A stretch of 37,202 nt of DNA from positions 1 through 37,202 of the forward strand of contig CALWKB010000143.1 in assembly GCA_944381125.1 (NCBI GenBank), in the 5' to 3' direction. This DNA comes from an uncultured Mediterraneibacter sp. (GTDB taxonomy: Bacteria > Bacillota > Clostridia > Lachnospirales > Lachnospiraceae). The stretch's first letter is position 1. Each line of letters opens with the position of its first letter. Positions 25,155 to 32,998 of the stretch are shown here, one piece after another. The notes under the pieces are model-generated. The model worked only from the letters and a program-made list of their open reading frames with translations, was not told the origin of the DNA and did no database searches. A program made the position numbers and the translations under genes.

Positions 25155-25197
25155 AAAATACTTTTCCAGTATACACCGGATTCGGCGGAAAATACAG
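25155..25197 (-). promoter_or_regulatory. Candidate pyrG promoter with a module shared with the DUF1846 gene
   Basis: On the minus strand TATACT (25168-25173) is a good -10; 18 bases upstream lies CTGTAT (25192-25197), a weak -35. The 20 bases 25155-25174, covering the -10 and the start region, match 26763-26782 at 18 positions. Transcription would start near 25161. Confidence 0.5.
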
Positions 25198-25234
25198 ATG
25201 TTTTTCCGAATTCTTCAAAAAAGGACGTCAGATC

Positions 25235-26713
25235 TTAATGATAAAGGTAAGAATGTTCATATACCGCTTCACATGTCAGCTGTACGCCCAGCTTTTTGAA
25301 TATTTTGATGTCCACGTCTGAAAGCATAACGGATGTATGCGCCTGGCAGCCTTCCAGTTTGGGAAGCTGTGAGAGCGCTCTGCGCGCGTCCTGGCTTTCC
25401 GCCGCGCTTGCTGAAAGCGCGATCAGCACCTCGTCTGTGTGCAGACGGGGATTTTTGCTCTTCAGATAATCTACCTTCAGCTTCTGAATCGGCTCGATGG
25501 ACTGCGGCGAAATAATGTGAAGACTGTGGTCGATTCCGGCAAGCTCTTTCAGTACATTAAGAAGAAGAGCTGCGGAAGCGCCCAGAAGGTTGGTTGTCTT
25601 TCCGGTAATAATTCTTCCGTCTTCCAGCTCCAGCGCCGCGGCCGGGCCGTCGGTTTCTTTCGCTCTCTCCGCGGCTCTGACGGCGACTTTTCTGTCCTCT
25701 GCGCTGACTCCGGCCATATTCATAAGAAGTTCGATCTTCTGAGCTTCTTTGTCCGAACTCTCTCCTTTGAGCAGAGAGTTCAGCGCGGCATAATATCTGC
25801 GGATTATTTCCTGCCGTGAAGCTTCCCGGCAGACTTCATCATTGCAGATACAGTTTCCGGCCATGTTGACGCCCATATCTGTGGGGGATTTATACGGGCT
25901 CTTTCCGTATATTTTTTCGAAGATGGTGTTCAGTACGGGAAAGATTTCCACGTCTCTGTTATAGTTGACGGTTGTCTCGCCGTAGGCCTCCAGGTGATAC
26001 GGGTCTATCATGTTTACGTCGTTAAGGTCGGCCGTGGCGGCTTCATACGCCAGGTTGACCGGATGCTTCAGGGGCAGGTTCCAGATCGGGAAGGTCTCAA
26101 ATTTGGCGTATCCGGCGCGTATTCCCCGCTTGTGCTCATGGTAGAGCTGGGAGAGGCAGGTGGCCATTTTCCCGCTTCCCGGCCCGGGCGCGGTAATAAT
26201 TACAAGGGGACGCGTTGTCTTAATGTAATCATTTTTTCCGTAGCCGTCCTCGCTGATAATGAGAGGAATATTGGCCGGATATCCGGGAATCACATAGTGA
26301 ATGTACACCGGTATCTCCAGATTTTCCAGACGCTGCTTAAATAAAAGCGCGCTTTCCTGTCCGGAAAACTGTGTGATGACCACGCTTCCCACATAAAGCC
26401 CCTGCTCCCGGTAAGTTTCAATCAGGCGGAGCACGTCCGTGTCATAAGTAATGCCGAGATCCCCGCGGACCTTGTTTTTATCAATATCCTTTGCGCTGAT
26501 AACGATGACAATCTCAGCCTGGCTGCTCAGCTCTTTTAAGAGACGGAGTTTGCTGTCGGGAGCGAATCCGGGCAGAACACGCGACGCATGGTAATCGTCA
26601 AATAATTTTCCGCCGAATTCCAGGTAAAGTTTATTGTCGAACTGATTAATCCGGTTTCGGATGTGTTCGGACTGCATTTTCAGGTACTTTTCGTTGTCAA
26701 AACCGATTTTCAT
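25235..26713 (-). CDS. DUF1846 domain-containing protein
   Basis: A 492-residue soluble protein of the DUF1846 family, whose function is not established. It begins MKIGFDNEKYLKMQSEHI, the usual family start, and has a P-loop-like ITAPGPGSGKMATCL near residue 180, FPIWNLPLKHPVNLAYEAATADLNDVNMIDPYHL around 210-245 and NYNRDVEIFPVL. The P-loop-like segment suggests nucleotide binding, but no reaction is known to me. The start at 26713 is chosen over ATGs at 26719 and 26731 because a GGAG lies 7 bases before it and the protein then has the family N-terminus. It stands alone and shares a promoter module with pyrG, the next gene downstream on this strand. Confidence 0.88.
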   Translation of the reverse strand: MKIGFDNEKYLKMQSEHIRNRINQFDNKLYLEFGGKLFDDYHASRVLPGFAPDSKLRLLKELSSQAEIVIVISAKDIDKNKVRGDLGITYDTDVLRLIETYREQGLYVGSVVITQFSGQESALLFKQRLENLEIPVYIHYVIPGYPANIPLIISEDGYGKNDYIKTTRPLVIITAPGPGSGKMATCLSQLYHEHKRGIRAGYAKFETFPIWNLPLKHPVNLAYEAATADLNDVNMIDPYHLEAYGETTVNYNRDVEIFPVLNTIFEKIYGKSPYKSPTDMGVNMAGNCICNDEVCREASRQEIIRRYYAALNSLLKGESSDKEAQKIELLMNMAGVSAEDRKVAVRAAERAKETDGPAAALELEDGRIITGKTTNLLGASAALLLNVLKELAGIDHSLHIISPQSIEPIQKLKVDYLKSKNPRLHTDEVLIALSASAAESQDARRALSQLPKLEGCQAHTSVMLSDVDIKIFKKLGVQLTCEAVYEHSYLYH

Positions 26714-26762
26714 TTTCATTCTCCATTCCATTAAAGACTCTTACAAAGGTTATTTCCTGTAC

Positions 26763-26805
26763 AAAATACTTTCTCAGTATACTATAAAATGGCACGGTTT
26801 TACAA
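26763..26805 (-). promoter_or_regulatory. Promoter of the DUF1846 gene
   Basis: On the minus strand TTGTAA (26800-26805) and TATACT (26776-26781) are 18 bases apart. The -10 and the following bases (26763-26782) match the pyrG promoter at 18 of 20 positions. Transcription would start near 26769. Confidence 0.55.
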
Positions 26806-26824
26806 TATTTTCATAATCTTTTTA

Positions 26825-26853
26825 TTGATTTATGAAAAACCTGTACTTATAAT
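26825..26853 (+). promoter_or_regulatory. Promoter of ftsH
   Basis: TTGATT (26825-26830) and a consensus TATAAT (26848-26853) separated by exactly 17 bases. Transcription would start near 26860, giving a leader of about 92 bases. Confidence 0.7.
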
Positions 26854-26881
26854 GATAATGACGCTGATATGCGGAAAAATG

Positions 26882-26916
26882 CGCCTTCCGGCCCAAAACG
26901 GCAGGCGGACTTTTTT
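26882..26916 (+). terminator. Terminator-like hairpin in the ftsH leader
   Basis: CGCCTTCCG (26882-26890) pairs with CGGCAGGCG (26899-26907) with one internal mismatch, around an 8-base loop, and TTTTTT follows at 26911-26916. It lies between the ftsH promoter and the ftsH ATG, so it could act as an attenuator or release a small RNA of about 57 bases. Confidence 0.5.
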
Positions 26917-26951
26917 GTATACCGGCTTTAGTTAATTTCAGGAGGCAGATA

Positions 26952-28940
26952 ATGGATAACCAGAATAAAAAGAATTCCAACAATAACCGGCAGGGGTGGG
27001 GCGTAATACTTATCACTACTCTGCTGGTCACTTTTGTTGTTATGGGATTATATTCTATGATGCAGGGCTCGAGTCCCGAGGAGATCAGTTATGATAAATT
27101 TCTGAACCTGGTGGAAGACAAGAAGGTTGAGAAGGTAGAGCTCGGAAGCAGCAGGATTTACATTACCCTTACGGACAAAGCGAGAGAACAGGAAAATAAG
27201 AGCACCGGCGGCAGCAGCGGCATTACCGGTATGTTCGGACAGATCAGCGGCCGCTCCGGCGAAGACGAAGAGAAAGATCCGGATTATTATACCGGTTATG
27301 TCAGCGACGCCCGTCTTCCCCAGATTCTGGACGATGCCGGAGTGGAATTTTCCGGCGAAGTGCCGGACACGGCAAGCTCTCTGATCTTTGAAATATTCGT
27401 GACAGTGATTCTGCCGATTATTCTGCTTGTCATCCTGTTCAGCTTCCTTATGCGCAAGATGACAAAAGGCGGCGGCATGATGGGGATCGGGAAGAGCAAT
27501 GCCAAGATGTACATGGAAAAAGAGACGGGCGTTACATTCCAGGATGTGGCCGGACAGGACGAGGCAAAGGAATCTCTCCAGGAAGTCGTGGATTTCCTTC
27601 ACAATCCGGGCAAATACAGCGGCATCGGGGCAAAACTTCCGAAAGGAGCGCTCCTTGTAGGCCCTCCGGGAACCGGAAAGACGCTTCTGGCGAAAGCTGT
27701 GGCGGGCGAGGCGAAAGTACCGTTTTTCTCCCTGTCGGGCTCCGCTTTTGTGGAGATGTATGTGGGCGTCGGAGCTTCCCGCGTGAGGGATCTTTTCAAA
27801 CAGGCTCAGCAGATGGCGCCATGTATTGTATTTATCGACGAAATTGACGCTATCGGAAAGACGCGCGATACCGTTATGGGCGGTAATGACGAGCGTGAAC
27901 AGACGCTCAATCAGCTGCTGGCCGAGATGGATGGCTTTGATACAAACAAAGGACTTCTGATCCTGGCGGCAACCAACCGTCCGGAGATTCTTGACCCGGC
28001 GCTTCTGAGACCGGGACGATTTGACAGGCGCATCATTGTAGACAAGCCGGATCTGAAAGGCCGCGTTGACGTCCTCAAGGTTCACGCAAAAGACGTGCGG
28101 ATGGATGAAACCGTAGATCTGGAGGCAATCGCGCTCGCAACGTCCGGCGCAGTGGGATCGGATCTTGCGAATATGATTAATGAAGCCGCAATTAACGCGG
28201 TAAAACACGGCAGGCAGGTAGTGAGCCAGAAAGATCTTTTTGAGGCTGTGGAAGTCGTTCTCGTGGGAAAAGAGAAAAAGGATCGTATTATGAGCCCGGA
28301 GGAGCGCAGAATCGTATCTTACCATGAGGTAGGCCACGCGCTGGTGACCGCTCTTCAGAAAAACACAGAGCCGGTACAGAAGATTACCATTGTTCCAAGG
28401 ACAATGGGAGCGCTCGGATATGTCATGCAGACTCCGGAGGAAGAAAAATTCCTCAATACAAAAAAGGAGCTGGAGGCAATGATTGTGGTCGCCCTCGGCG
28501 GAAGAGCCGCGGAAGAGCTTGTTTTTGACACCGTGACCACGGGAGCCGCAAATGATATCGAGCAGGCGACAAAGATCGCGCGCGCGATGATAACACAGTA
28601 TGGTATGTCAGAGCGTTTCGGCCTGATGGGGCTTGAGTCCATCCAGAATAAATACCTTGACGGAAGAGCCGTGCTTAACTGCGGTGACGCGACAGCGGCA
28701 GAGATTGACGAAGAGGTAATGAAGATGCTTAAAAGCGCATACGCGGAGGCAAAACGCCTGCTTGGCGAAAACCGGGAAGCGCTTGATAAGATCGCTGCAT
28801 TCCTGATAGAAAAAGAAACGATTACAGGCCGGGAATTCATGAAGATATTCCGGGAGGTAAAAGGAATTCCGGAGCCGGAAGAAGGCCGGGAGGAGAAAAA
28901 CTCTTCCGAGCGTATCGCCATGAAGCCGGTGGAAGAATGA
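26952..28940 (+). CDS. ftsH: ATP-dependent zinc metalloprotease FtsH
   Basis: A membrane-anchored AAA+ protease that degrades misfolded membrane proteins and short-lived regulators. The 662-residue protein has a membrane segment at about 18-37, an external domain with an unusual low-complexity Ser/Gly and acidic stretch at about 80-115, and a second membrane segment at about 147-166. The AAA domain has Walker A GPPGTGKT (237-244), Walker [12 protein letters not shown] and the second region of homology ending RPGRFDR. The zinc site is His458, Glu459 and His462 (HEVGH, where HEAGH is usual) with Asp535. AGGAGG precedes the ATG. It is followed by a strong terminator. Confidence 0.95.
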   Translation: MDNQNKKNSNNNRQGWGVILITTLLVTFVVMGLYSMMQGSSPEEISYDKFLNLVEDKKVEKVELGSSRIYITLTDKAREQENKSTGGSSGITGMFGQISGRSGEDEEKDPDYYTGYVSDARLPQILDDAGVEFSGEVPDTASSLIFEIFVTVILPIILLVILFSFLMRKMTKGGGMMGIGKSNAKMYMEKETGVTFQDVAGQDEAKESLQEVVDFLHNPGKYSGIGAKLPKGALLVGPPGTGKTLLAKAVAGEAKVPFFSLSGSAFVEMYVGVGASRVRDLFKQAQQMAPCIVFIDEIDAIGKTRDTVMGGNDEREQTLNQLLAEMDGFDTNKGLLILAATNRPEILDPALLRPGRFDRRIIVDKPDLKGRVDVLKVHAKDVRMDETVDLEAIALATSGAVGSDLANMINEAAINAVKHGRQVVSQKDLFEAVEVVLVGKEKKDRIMSPEERRIVSYHEVGHALVTALQKNTEPVQKITIVPRTMGALGYVMQTPEEEKFLNTKKELEAMIVVALGGRAAEELVFDTVTTGAANDIEQATKIARAMITQYGMSERFGLMGLESIQNKYLDGRAVLNCGDATAAEIDEEVMKMLKSAYAEAKRLLGENREALDKIAAFLIEKETITGREFMKIFREVKGIPEPEEGREEKNSSERIAMKPVEE

Positions 28941-28960
28941 CAACAGAAAAGATAACGGCT

Positions 28961-29006
28961 TTCAGCCGGGAGTTCTTACAGAAAGAATTCCCGGCTGAAG
29001 TGTTTT
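28961..29006 (+). terminator. Intrinsic terminator after ftsH
   Basis: A 17-bp stem with one G-T pair (28961-28977 with 28983-28999), a 5-base loop and then GTGTTTT. It starts 20 bases after the ftsH stop. Confidence 0.85.
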
Positions 29007-29031
29007 CCGGATGTTAAACGGTTGGAATCTC

Positions 29032-29060
29032 TTGTCACGAGATAAAGGGAAAGGTATAAT
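29032..29060 (+). promoter_or_regulatory. uvrC promoter, placed for a leaderless mRNA
   Basis: TTGTCA (29032-29037), 17 bases, TATAAT (29055-29060). The distance from the -10 to the uvrC ATG at 29068 is only 7 bases, so transcription should start at or next to the start codon. Confidence 0.7.
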
Positions 29061-29067
29061 AAAGCAC

Positions 29068-30921
29068 ATGGAAAATAATAATTTTAATATCGCGGAAGAA
29101 CTGAAAAAACTTCCTTCCAGACCGGGCGTATATATTATGCACGATGAGAAGGATCATATTATTTATGTCGGAAAGGCTGTCAGCCTGAAAAACCGTGTCC
29201 GGCAGTATTTCCAGAGCAGCAGAAACAAAGGCGTAAAGATTGAGCAGATGGTAACACATATCCGGCGTTTTGAGTATATAGTTACCGATTCTGAACTGGA
29301 AGCGCTCGTGCTGGAATGCAATCTGATAAAAGAGCATCACCCGAAATACAACACTATGCTTATGGATGACAAGACGTATCCTTTTATCAAGGTTACTACA
29401 AACGAGCCTTTCCCCCGGGTGGTATTATCCCGCAGAATGCTGAAAGACAAGGCCAGATATTTCGGCCCGTACACAAGCGCCCAGGCGGTCAGAGATACGA
29501 TTGACCTGATTCACAAACTGTATCATCTGAGAAGCTGCAGCCGCAGTCTGCCTGCAGACATCGGAAAAGAAAGACCGTGTCTGAATTATCACATAAAACA
29601 GTGCGACGCTCCCTGTCAGGGATATGTTTCACAGGAAGAGTACGGCAGATCTGTCAGTGAAGTCCTGCGTTTCTTAAATGGCAATTATGACGCTGTTCTC
29701 AAAGATCTGGAGGAAAAAATGAACGCGGCTTCCGAAGCGCTGGAGTTTGAGCGGGCAATAGAGTACCGGGAACTGATCGGAAGTGTGAAAAAGGTGGCGC
29801 AGAAACAGAAGATTACAGATTCCAGCGGAGAAGACAGAGATGTAATTGCCGTTGCGTCGGAGGAAGAAGACGCGGTTGTGCAGGTGTTTTTCATCCGCGG
29901 CGGCCGGCTTATCGGGAGAGATCATTTTTATCTTCGCATTTCAAAAGGTGAGAGCGCGTCGGATATCCTCAACAGTTTTGTGCTTCAGTATTACGCGGGG
30001 ACTCCTTTTATACCGGGAGAGCTTATGCTGCAGGAGGAAGTGGAGGACCGGGAGCTGCTGGAAACATGGCTTAGTTCCAGGCGTGGTCAGAAAGTGACGC
30101 TGAAAGTGCCGAAAAAGGGGGCGAAAGAAAAACTCATCGAGCTTGCGGGGGAAAATGCGAGGCTGGTACTTTCAAAAGACAAAGAGCGGATGAAACGGGA
30201 AGAAGGACGGACCATCGGAGCGGTGAAGGAGATCGCGGCGCTGCTTGATCTGGACAGGATCAGCCGGATGGAGGCGTATGATATATCGAATACAAACGGT
30301 TTTGAGTCCGTGGGCTCCATGGTTGTCTATGAGAGAGGACGTCCTAAAAGGAATGATTACCGGAAATTCAAAATCAAAGGTATTCAGGGCGCGGATGACT
30401 ACGGCAGTATGCGCGAGGTGCTGACGCGCCGGTTCGTCCACGGGCTGAAAGAGCGCGAAGAAAATACGGAACTGGGGAAATTCACGGCTTTTCCGGATCT
30501 TATACTTATGGACGGCGGAAAAGGACAGGTTAATGTGGCGCTTCAGGTGCTGGACGAACTTCATCTTAATATCCCCGTGTGTGGAATGGTAAAAGACGAC
30601 AGGCACAGAACCAGAGGACTCTATTATCATAACAGGGAGATCCCTGTCGACCGGTCTTCAGAGGCATTCCGCCTGATTACAAGAATACAGGATGAAGCCC
30701 ATCGCTTTGCGATCGACTATCACAGGCAGCTGCGTTCCAAAGGGCAGGTTCATTCAATACTGGATGACATTGAAGGAATCGGGCCGGCCAGAAGAAAAGC
30801 TCTGATGGGCCATTACGCAAGCCTGGATGATATCCGGGCGGCGGACGTGGAAGAACTTGCGAAAATTCCTTCCATGAATGAAAAAGCCGCCGAATCAGTG
30901 TACAACTTTTTTCATAAGTGA
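29068..30921 (+). CDS. uvrC: UvrABC excinuclease subunit C
   Basis: Makes the two cuts around a DNA lesion in nucleotide excision repair. The 617-residue protein has an N-terminal GIY-YIG nuclease domain ([26 protein letters not shown], about 15-40), a UVR motif that contacts UvrB (near 210-240), an RNase H-like nuclease domain ([21 protein letters not shown]) and C-terminal helix-hairpin-helix motifs ([16 protein letters not shown]). The start at 29068 gives the usual N-terminus; there is no ribosome site at a normal distance and a strong promoter ends 7 bases before the ATG. An in-frame ATG at 29011 would add 19 residues without support. Its stop codon overlaps the promoter of hprK. Confidence 0.96.
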   Translation: MENNNFNIAEELKKLPSRPGVYIMHDEKDHIIYVGKAVSLKNRVRQYFQSSRNKGVKIEQMVTHIRRFEYIVTDSELEALVLECNLIKEHHPKYNTMLMDDKTYPFIKVTTNEPFPRVVLSRRMLKDKARYFGPYTSAQAVRDTIDLIHKLYHLRSCSRSLPADIGKERPCLNYHIKQCDAPCQGYVSQEEYGRSVSEVLRFLNGNYDAVLKDLEEKMNAASEALEFERAIEYRELIGSVKKVAQKQKITDSSGEDRDVIAVASEEEDAVVQVFFIRGGRLIGRDHFYLRISKGESASDILNSFVLQYYAGTPFIPGELMLQEEVEDRELLETWLSSRRGQKVTLKVPKKGAKEKLIELAGENARLVLSKDKERMKREEGRTIGAVKEIAALLDLDRISRMEAYDISNTNGFESVGSMVVYERGRPKRNDYRKFKIKGIQGADDYGSMREVLTRRFVHGLKEREENTELGKFTAFPDLILMDGGKGQVNVALQVLDELHLNIPVCGMVKDDRHRTRGLYYHNREIPVDRSSEAFRLITRIQDEAHRFAIDYHRQLRSKGQVHSILDDIEGIGPARRKALMGHYASLDDIRAADVEELAKIPSMNEKAAESVYNFFHK

Positions 30922-30927
30922 TATAAT
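30899..30927 (+). promoter_or_regulatory. Extended -10 promoter for hprK at the end of uvrC
   Basis: TGTACA (30899-30904), 17 bases, TATAAT (30922-30927), with TG one base before the -10, giving the extended form TGnTATAAT. The TG belongs to the uvrC stop codon. hprK and the glucokinase gene can thus be transcribed without uvrC. Confidence 0.7.
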
Positions 30928-30980
30928 CGACCTGAATCCGGGGATAAAGAAACCGAATAAAAAGAAAAAGGAGAAAACCA

Positions 30981-31916
30981 ATGGGACATGGCGTAAAGTT
31001 AACTGAAGTAGTAGAAAAGATGGATCTGAAAAATCTGACTCCGAAAGTAGAGCTCGCGGGCCGGGAGGTAACTGTACCCGACGTAAACAGACCCGCTCTT
31101 CAGCTGGTTGGTTTTTTTGATCATTTTGATTCAAACAGAGTGCAGATTATCGGAAACGTGGAATATAATTATCTGAAAACGCTTGACGAAGAAGTAAAGA
31201 AAAAGGTCTGCCATGAGCTTCTGGAATATAAACTTCCCTGTGTAATATTCAGCAAAAGCCTGCAGCCGGACGAAGTATTTCTTGAGCTGGCGGAGCAGCA
31301 TGATGTCCCGGTGTTCAATACGACGAACAGGACGTCCGCATTTACGGCTGAACTGACGCGGTGGCTGAACGTAAAGCTCGCTCCCTGTATTTCCATTCAC
31401 GGAGTTCTTGTCGATGTATATGGCGTGGGCGTTCTGATCATGGGCGAGAGCGGGATCGGAAAGAGCGAGGCCGCGCTTGAACTGATCAAAAGAGGACACC
31501 GTCTTGTAACTGACGACGTAGTGGAGATCCGCAAAGTAAGCGACGATACTCTTGTGGGATCCGCTCCGGATATTACCCGGCATTTCATTGAGCTTCGAGG
31601 CATAGGCATCGTGGATGTAAAATCCATGTTTGGTGTGCAGAGTGTAAGAGATACGCAGAACATTGATCTTGTCATTACCCTTGAGGACTGGGATAAAGAT
31701 AAAGAGTACGACAGGCTGGGACTGGAAGAGGAGTATACGGAATTCCTCGGAAATAAAGTCGTCTGCCACAGCATTCCCATTCGTCCGGGAAGAAATCTGG
31801 CGATTATCGTGGAGTCCGCGGCGGTCAACCACAGACAGAAACAGATGGGATACAATGCGGCTCAGGAGCTTTATAAGAGAGTTCAGGAAAATCTGATAAA
31901 AGGGAAAAACAAATAA
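30981..31916 (+). CDS. hprK: HPr kinase/phosphorylase
   Basis: Adds or removes phosphate on the regulatory serine of HPr and so controls CcpA-mediated carbon catabolite repression. The 311-residue protein has the N-terminal domain (1-130) and the C-terminal kinase domain with His140 (CISIHGVLV), Walker A GESGIGKS (155-162) and the family signature ELRGIGIVDVKSMFG near 210. AAGGAG lies 7 bases before the ATG. It is followed after 22 bases by a ROK glucokinase gene, which joins sugar phosphorylation and carbon sensing in one unit. Confidence 0.96.
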   Translation: MGHGVKLTEVVEKMDLKNLTPKVELAGREVTVPDVNRPALQLVGFFDHFDSNRVQIIGNVEYNYLKTLDEEVKKKVCHELLEYKLPCVIFSKSLQPDEVFLELAEQHDVPVFNTTNRTSAFTAELTRWLNVKLAPCISIHGVLVDVYGVGVLIMGESGIGKSEAALELIKRGHRLVTDDVVEIRKVSDDTLVGSAPDITRHFIELRGIGIVDVKSMFGVQSVRDTQNIDLVITLEDWDKDKEYDRLGLEEEYTEFLGNKVVCHSIPIRPGRNLAIIVESAAVNHRQKQMGYNAAQELYKRVQENLIKGKNK

Positions 31917-31938
31917 AAAGAACGGGGGAAAGTGTGTC

Positions 31939-32874
31939 ATGAAATATTGTTTCGGCGTGGACGTAGGAGGGACAACTGTAAAGCTTGGATTGCTTACGGC
32001 AGAAGGCGATATCACGGATAAATGGGAGATAAGGACAGATACGTCTGATGAAGGAGCCGCCGTTCTTCCGGATATCGCGGCTTCCATCGCAGAGAAAATA
32101 GAAGAGTATAAACTGGACAGGAATGATATCGTCGGAATCGGCGTCGGCGTGCCCGCTCCTGTAACTTCAGACGGGGTAGTAAACGGAAGCGCGAATCTCG
32201 GCTGGAAATACAAGGAAGTAAAGAAAGAGCTGGAAGAGCTTTCAGGCCTGAAGGCAGTCATTGGAAACGATGCAAATGTGGCGGCTCTGGGCGAGATGTG
32301 GAAAGGCGGCGGAGCCGGCGAGAAAAATATGATTATGGTGACGCTTGGCACGGGAGTGGGTGGCGGAATCATTATCGACGGCAGAATTCTCGTGGGCGCT
32401 GAAGGAGCCGGCGGAGAAATCGGCCATATCTGTGTGAATTATGATGAGACAGACCGCTGCGGATGCGGCAACTGCGGATGCCTGGAACAGTATGCGTCCG
32501 CTACGGGAATTGTCAGACTGGCAAAGAAAAAGCTTGACCATGAGACAAGGCCCACTGTTCTGAATAAAGAGAAGGTTACGGCAAAAGACGTGTTTGACGC
32601 AGTAAAGGCAGGAGATGAGGTGGCTGATGAGATAGCCGTGGAATTCGGCAGATATCTCGGATACGGGCTCGCGAACCTCGCGGCAGTCTGCAATCCCTCC
32701 GTATTCGTTATCGGAGGCGGCGTGTCAAAGGCAGGAGGGGTACTGCTCTCATATATAGAAAAGCCGTACATGGAACACGCGTTTTTTGCGGATAAGAAAG
32801 TGAAATTTGTTCTGGCGCAGCTTGGAAACGACGCAGGCATATGCGGTGCGGCAAAGCTGGTGCTGGAAGACTGA
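31939..32874 (+). CDS. glcK: ROK-family glucokinase
   Basis: Phosphorylates glucose with ATP to glucose 6-phosphate in the cytoplasm. The 311-residue protein has the ATP-binding DVGGTTVKLG near residue 8, the catalytic aspartate in GNDANVAALGE, the phosphate loop LGTGVGGGIIIDG, the sugar-contacting GGEIGH and the ROK zinc-binding CGCGNCGCLEQYAS. It lacks the extra N-terminal helix-turn-helix of ROK repressors, so it is an enzyme rather than a regulator. The most likely substrate is glucose, such as that released by the glucan operon at 7020-18065. It ends at a bidirectional terminator. Confidence 0.92.
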   Translation: MKYCFGVDVGGTTVKLGLLTAEGDITDKWEIRTDTSDEGAAVLPDIAASIAEKIEEYKLDRNDIVGIGVGVPAPVTSDGVVNGSANLGWKYKEVKKELEELSGLKAVIGNDANVAALGEMWKGGGAGEKNMIMVTLGTGVGGGIIIDGRILVGAEGAGGEIGHICVNYDETDRCGCGNCGCLEQYASATGIVRLAKKKLDHETRPTVLNKEKVTAKDVFDAVKAGDEVADEIAVEFGRYLGYGLANLAAVCNPSVFVIGGGVSKAGGVLLSYIEKPYMEHAFFADKKVKFVLAQLGNDAGICGAAKLVLED

Positions 32875-32894
32875 AAAGGCAGTTATTATAAAAA

Positions 32895-32944
32895 GACCTG
32901 AAATGCAGCTGAATTATACAGAAGCTGCATCTCAGGTCTTTTTT
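32895..32944. terminator. Bidirectional terminator between glcK and the PBP gene
   Basis: Arms 32895-32910 and 32923-32938 pair over 16 positions with one mismatch; an A-run precedes the left arm and TTTTTT (32939-32944) follows the right. It serves both converging genes. Confidence 0.88.
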
Positions 32945-32998
32945 AATCTGGCAATCTGTCGCTGATTTACAGAACCGATTTATTTAGTCCGCGGCCTG

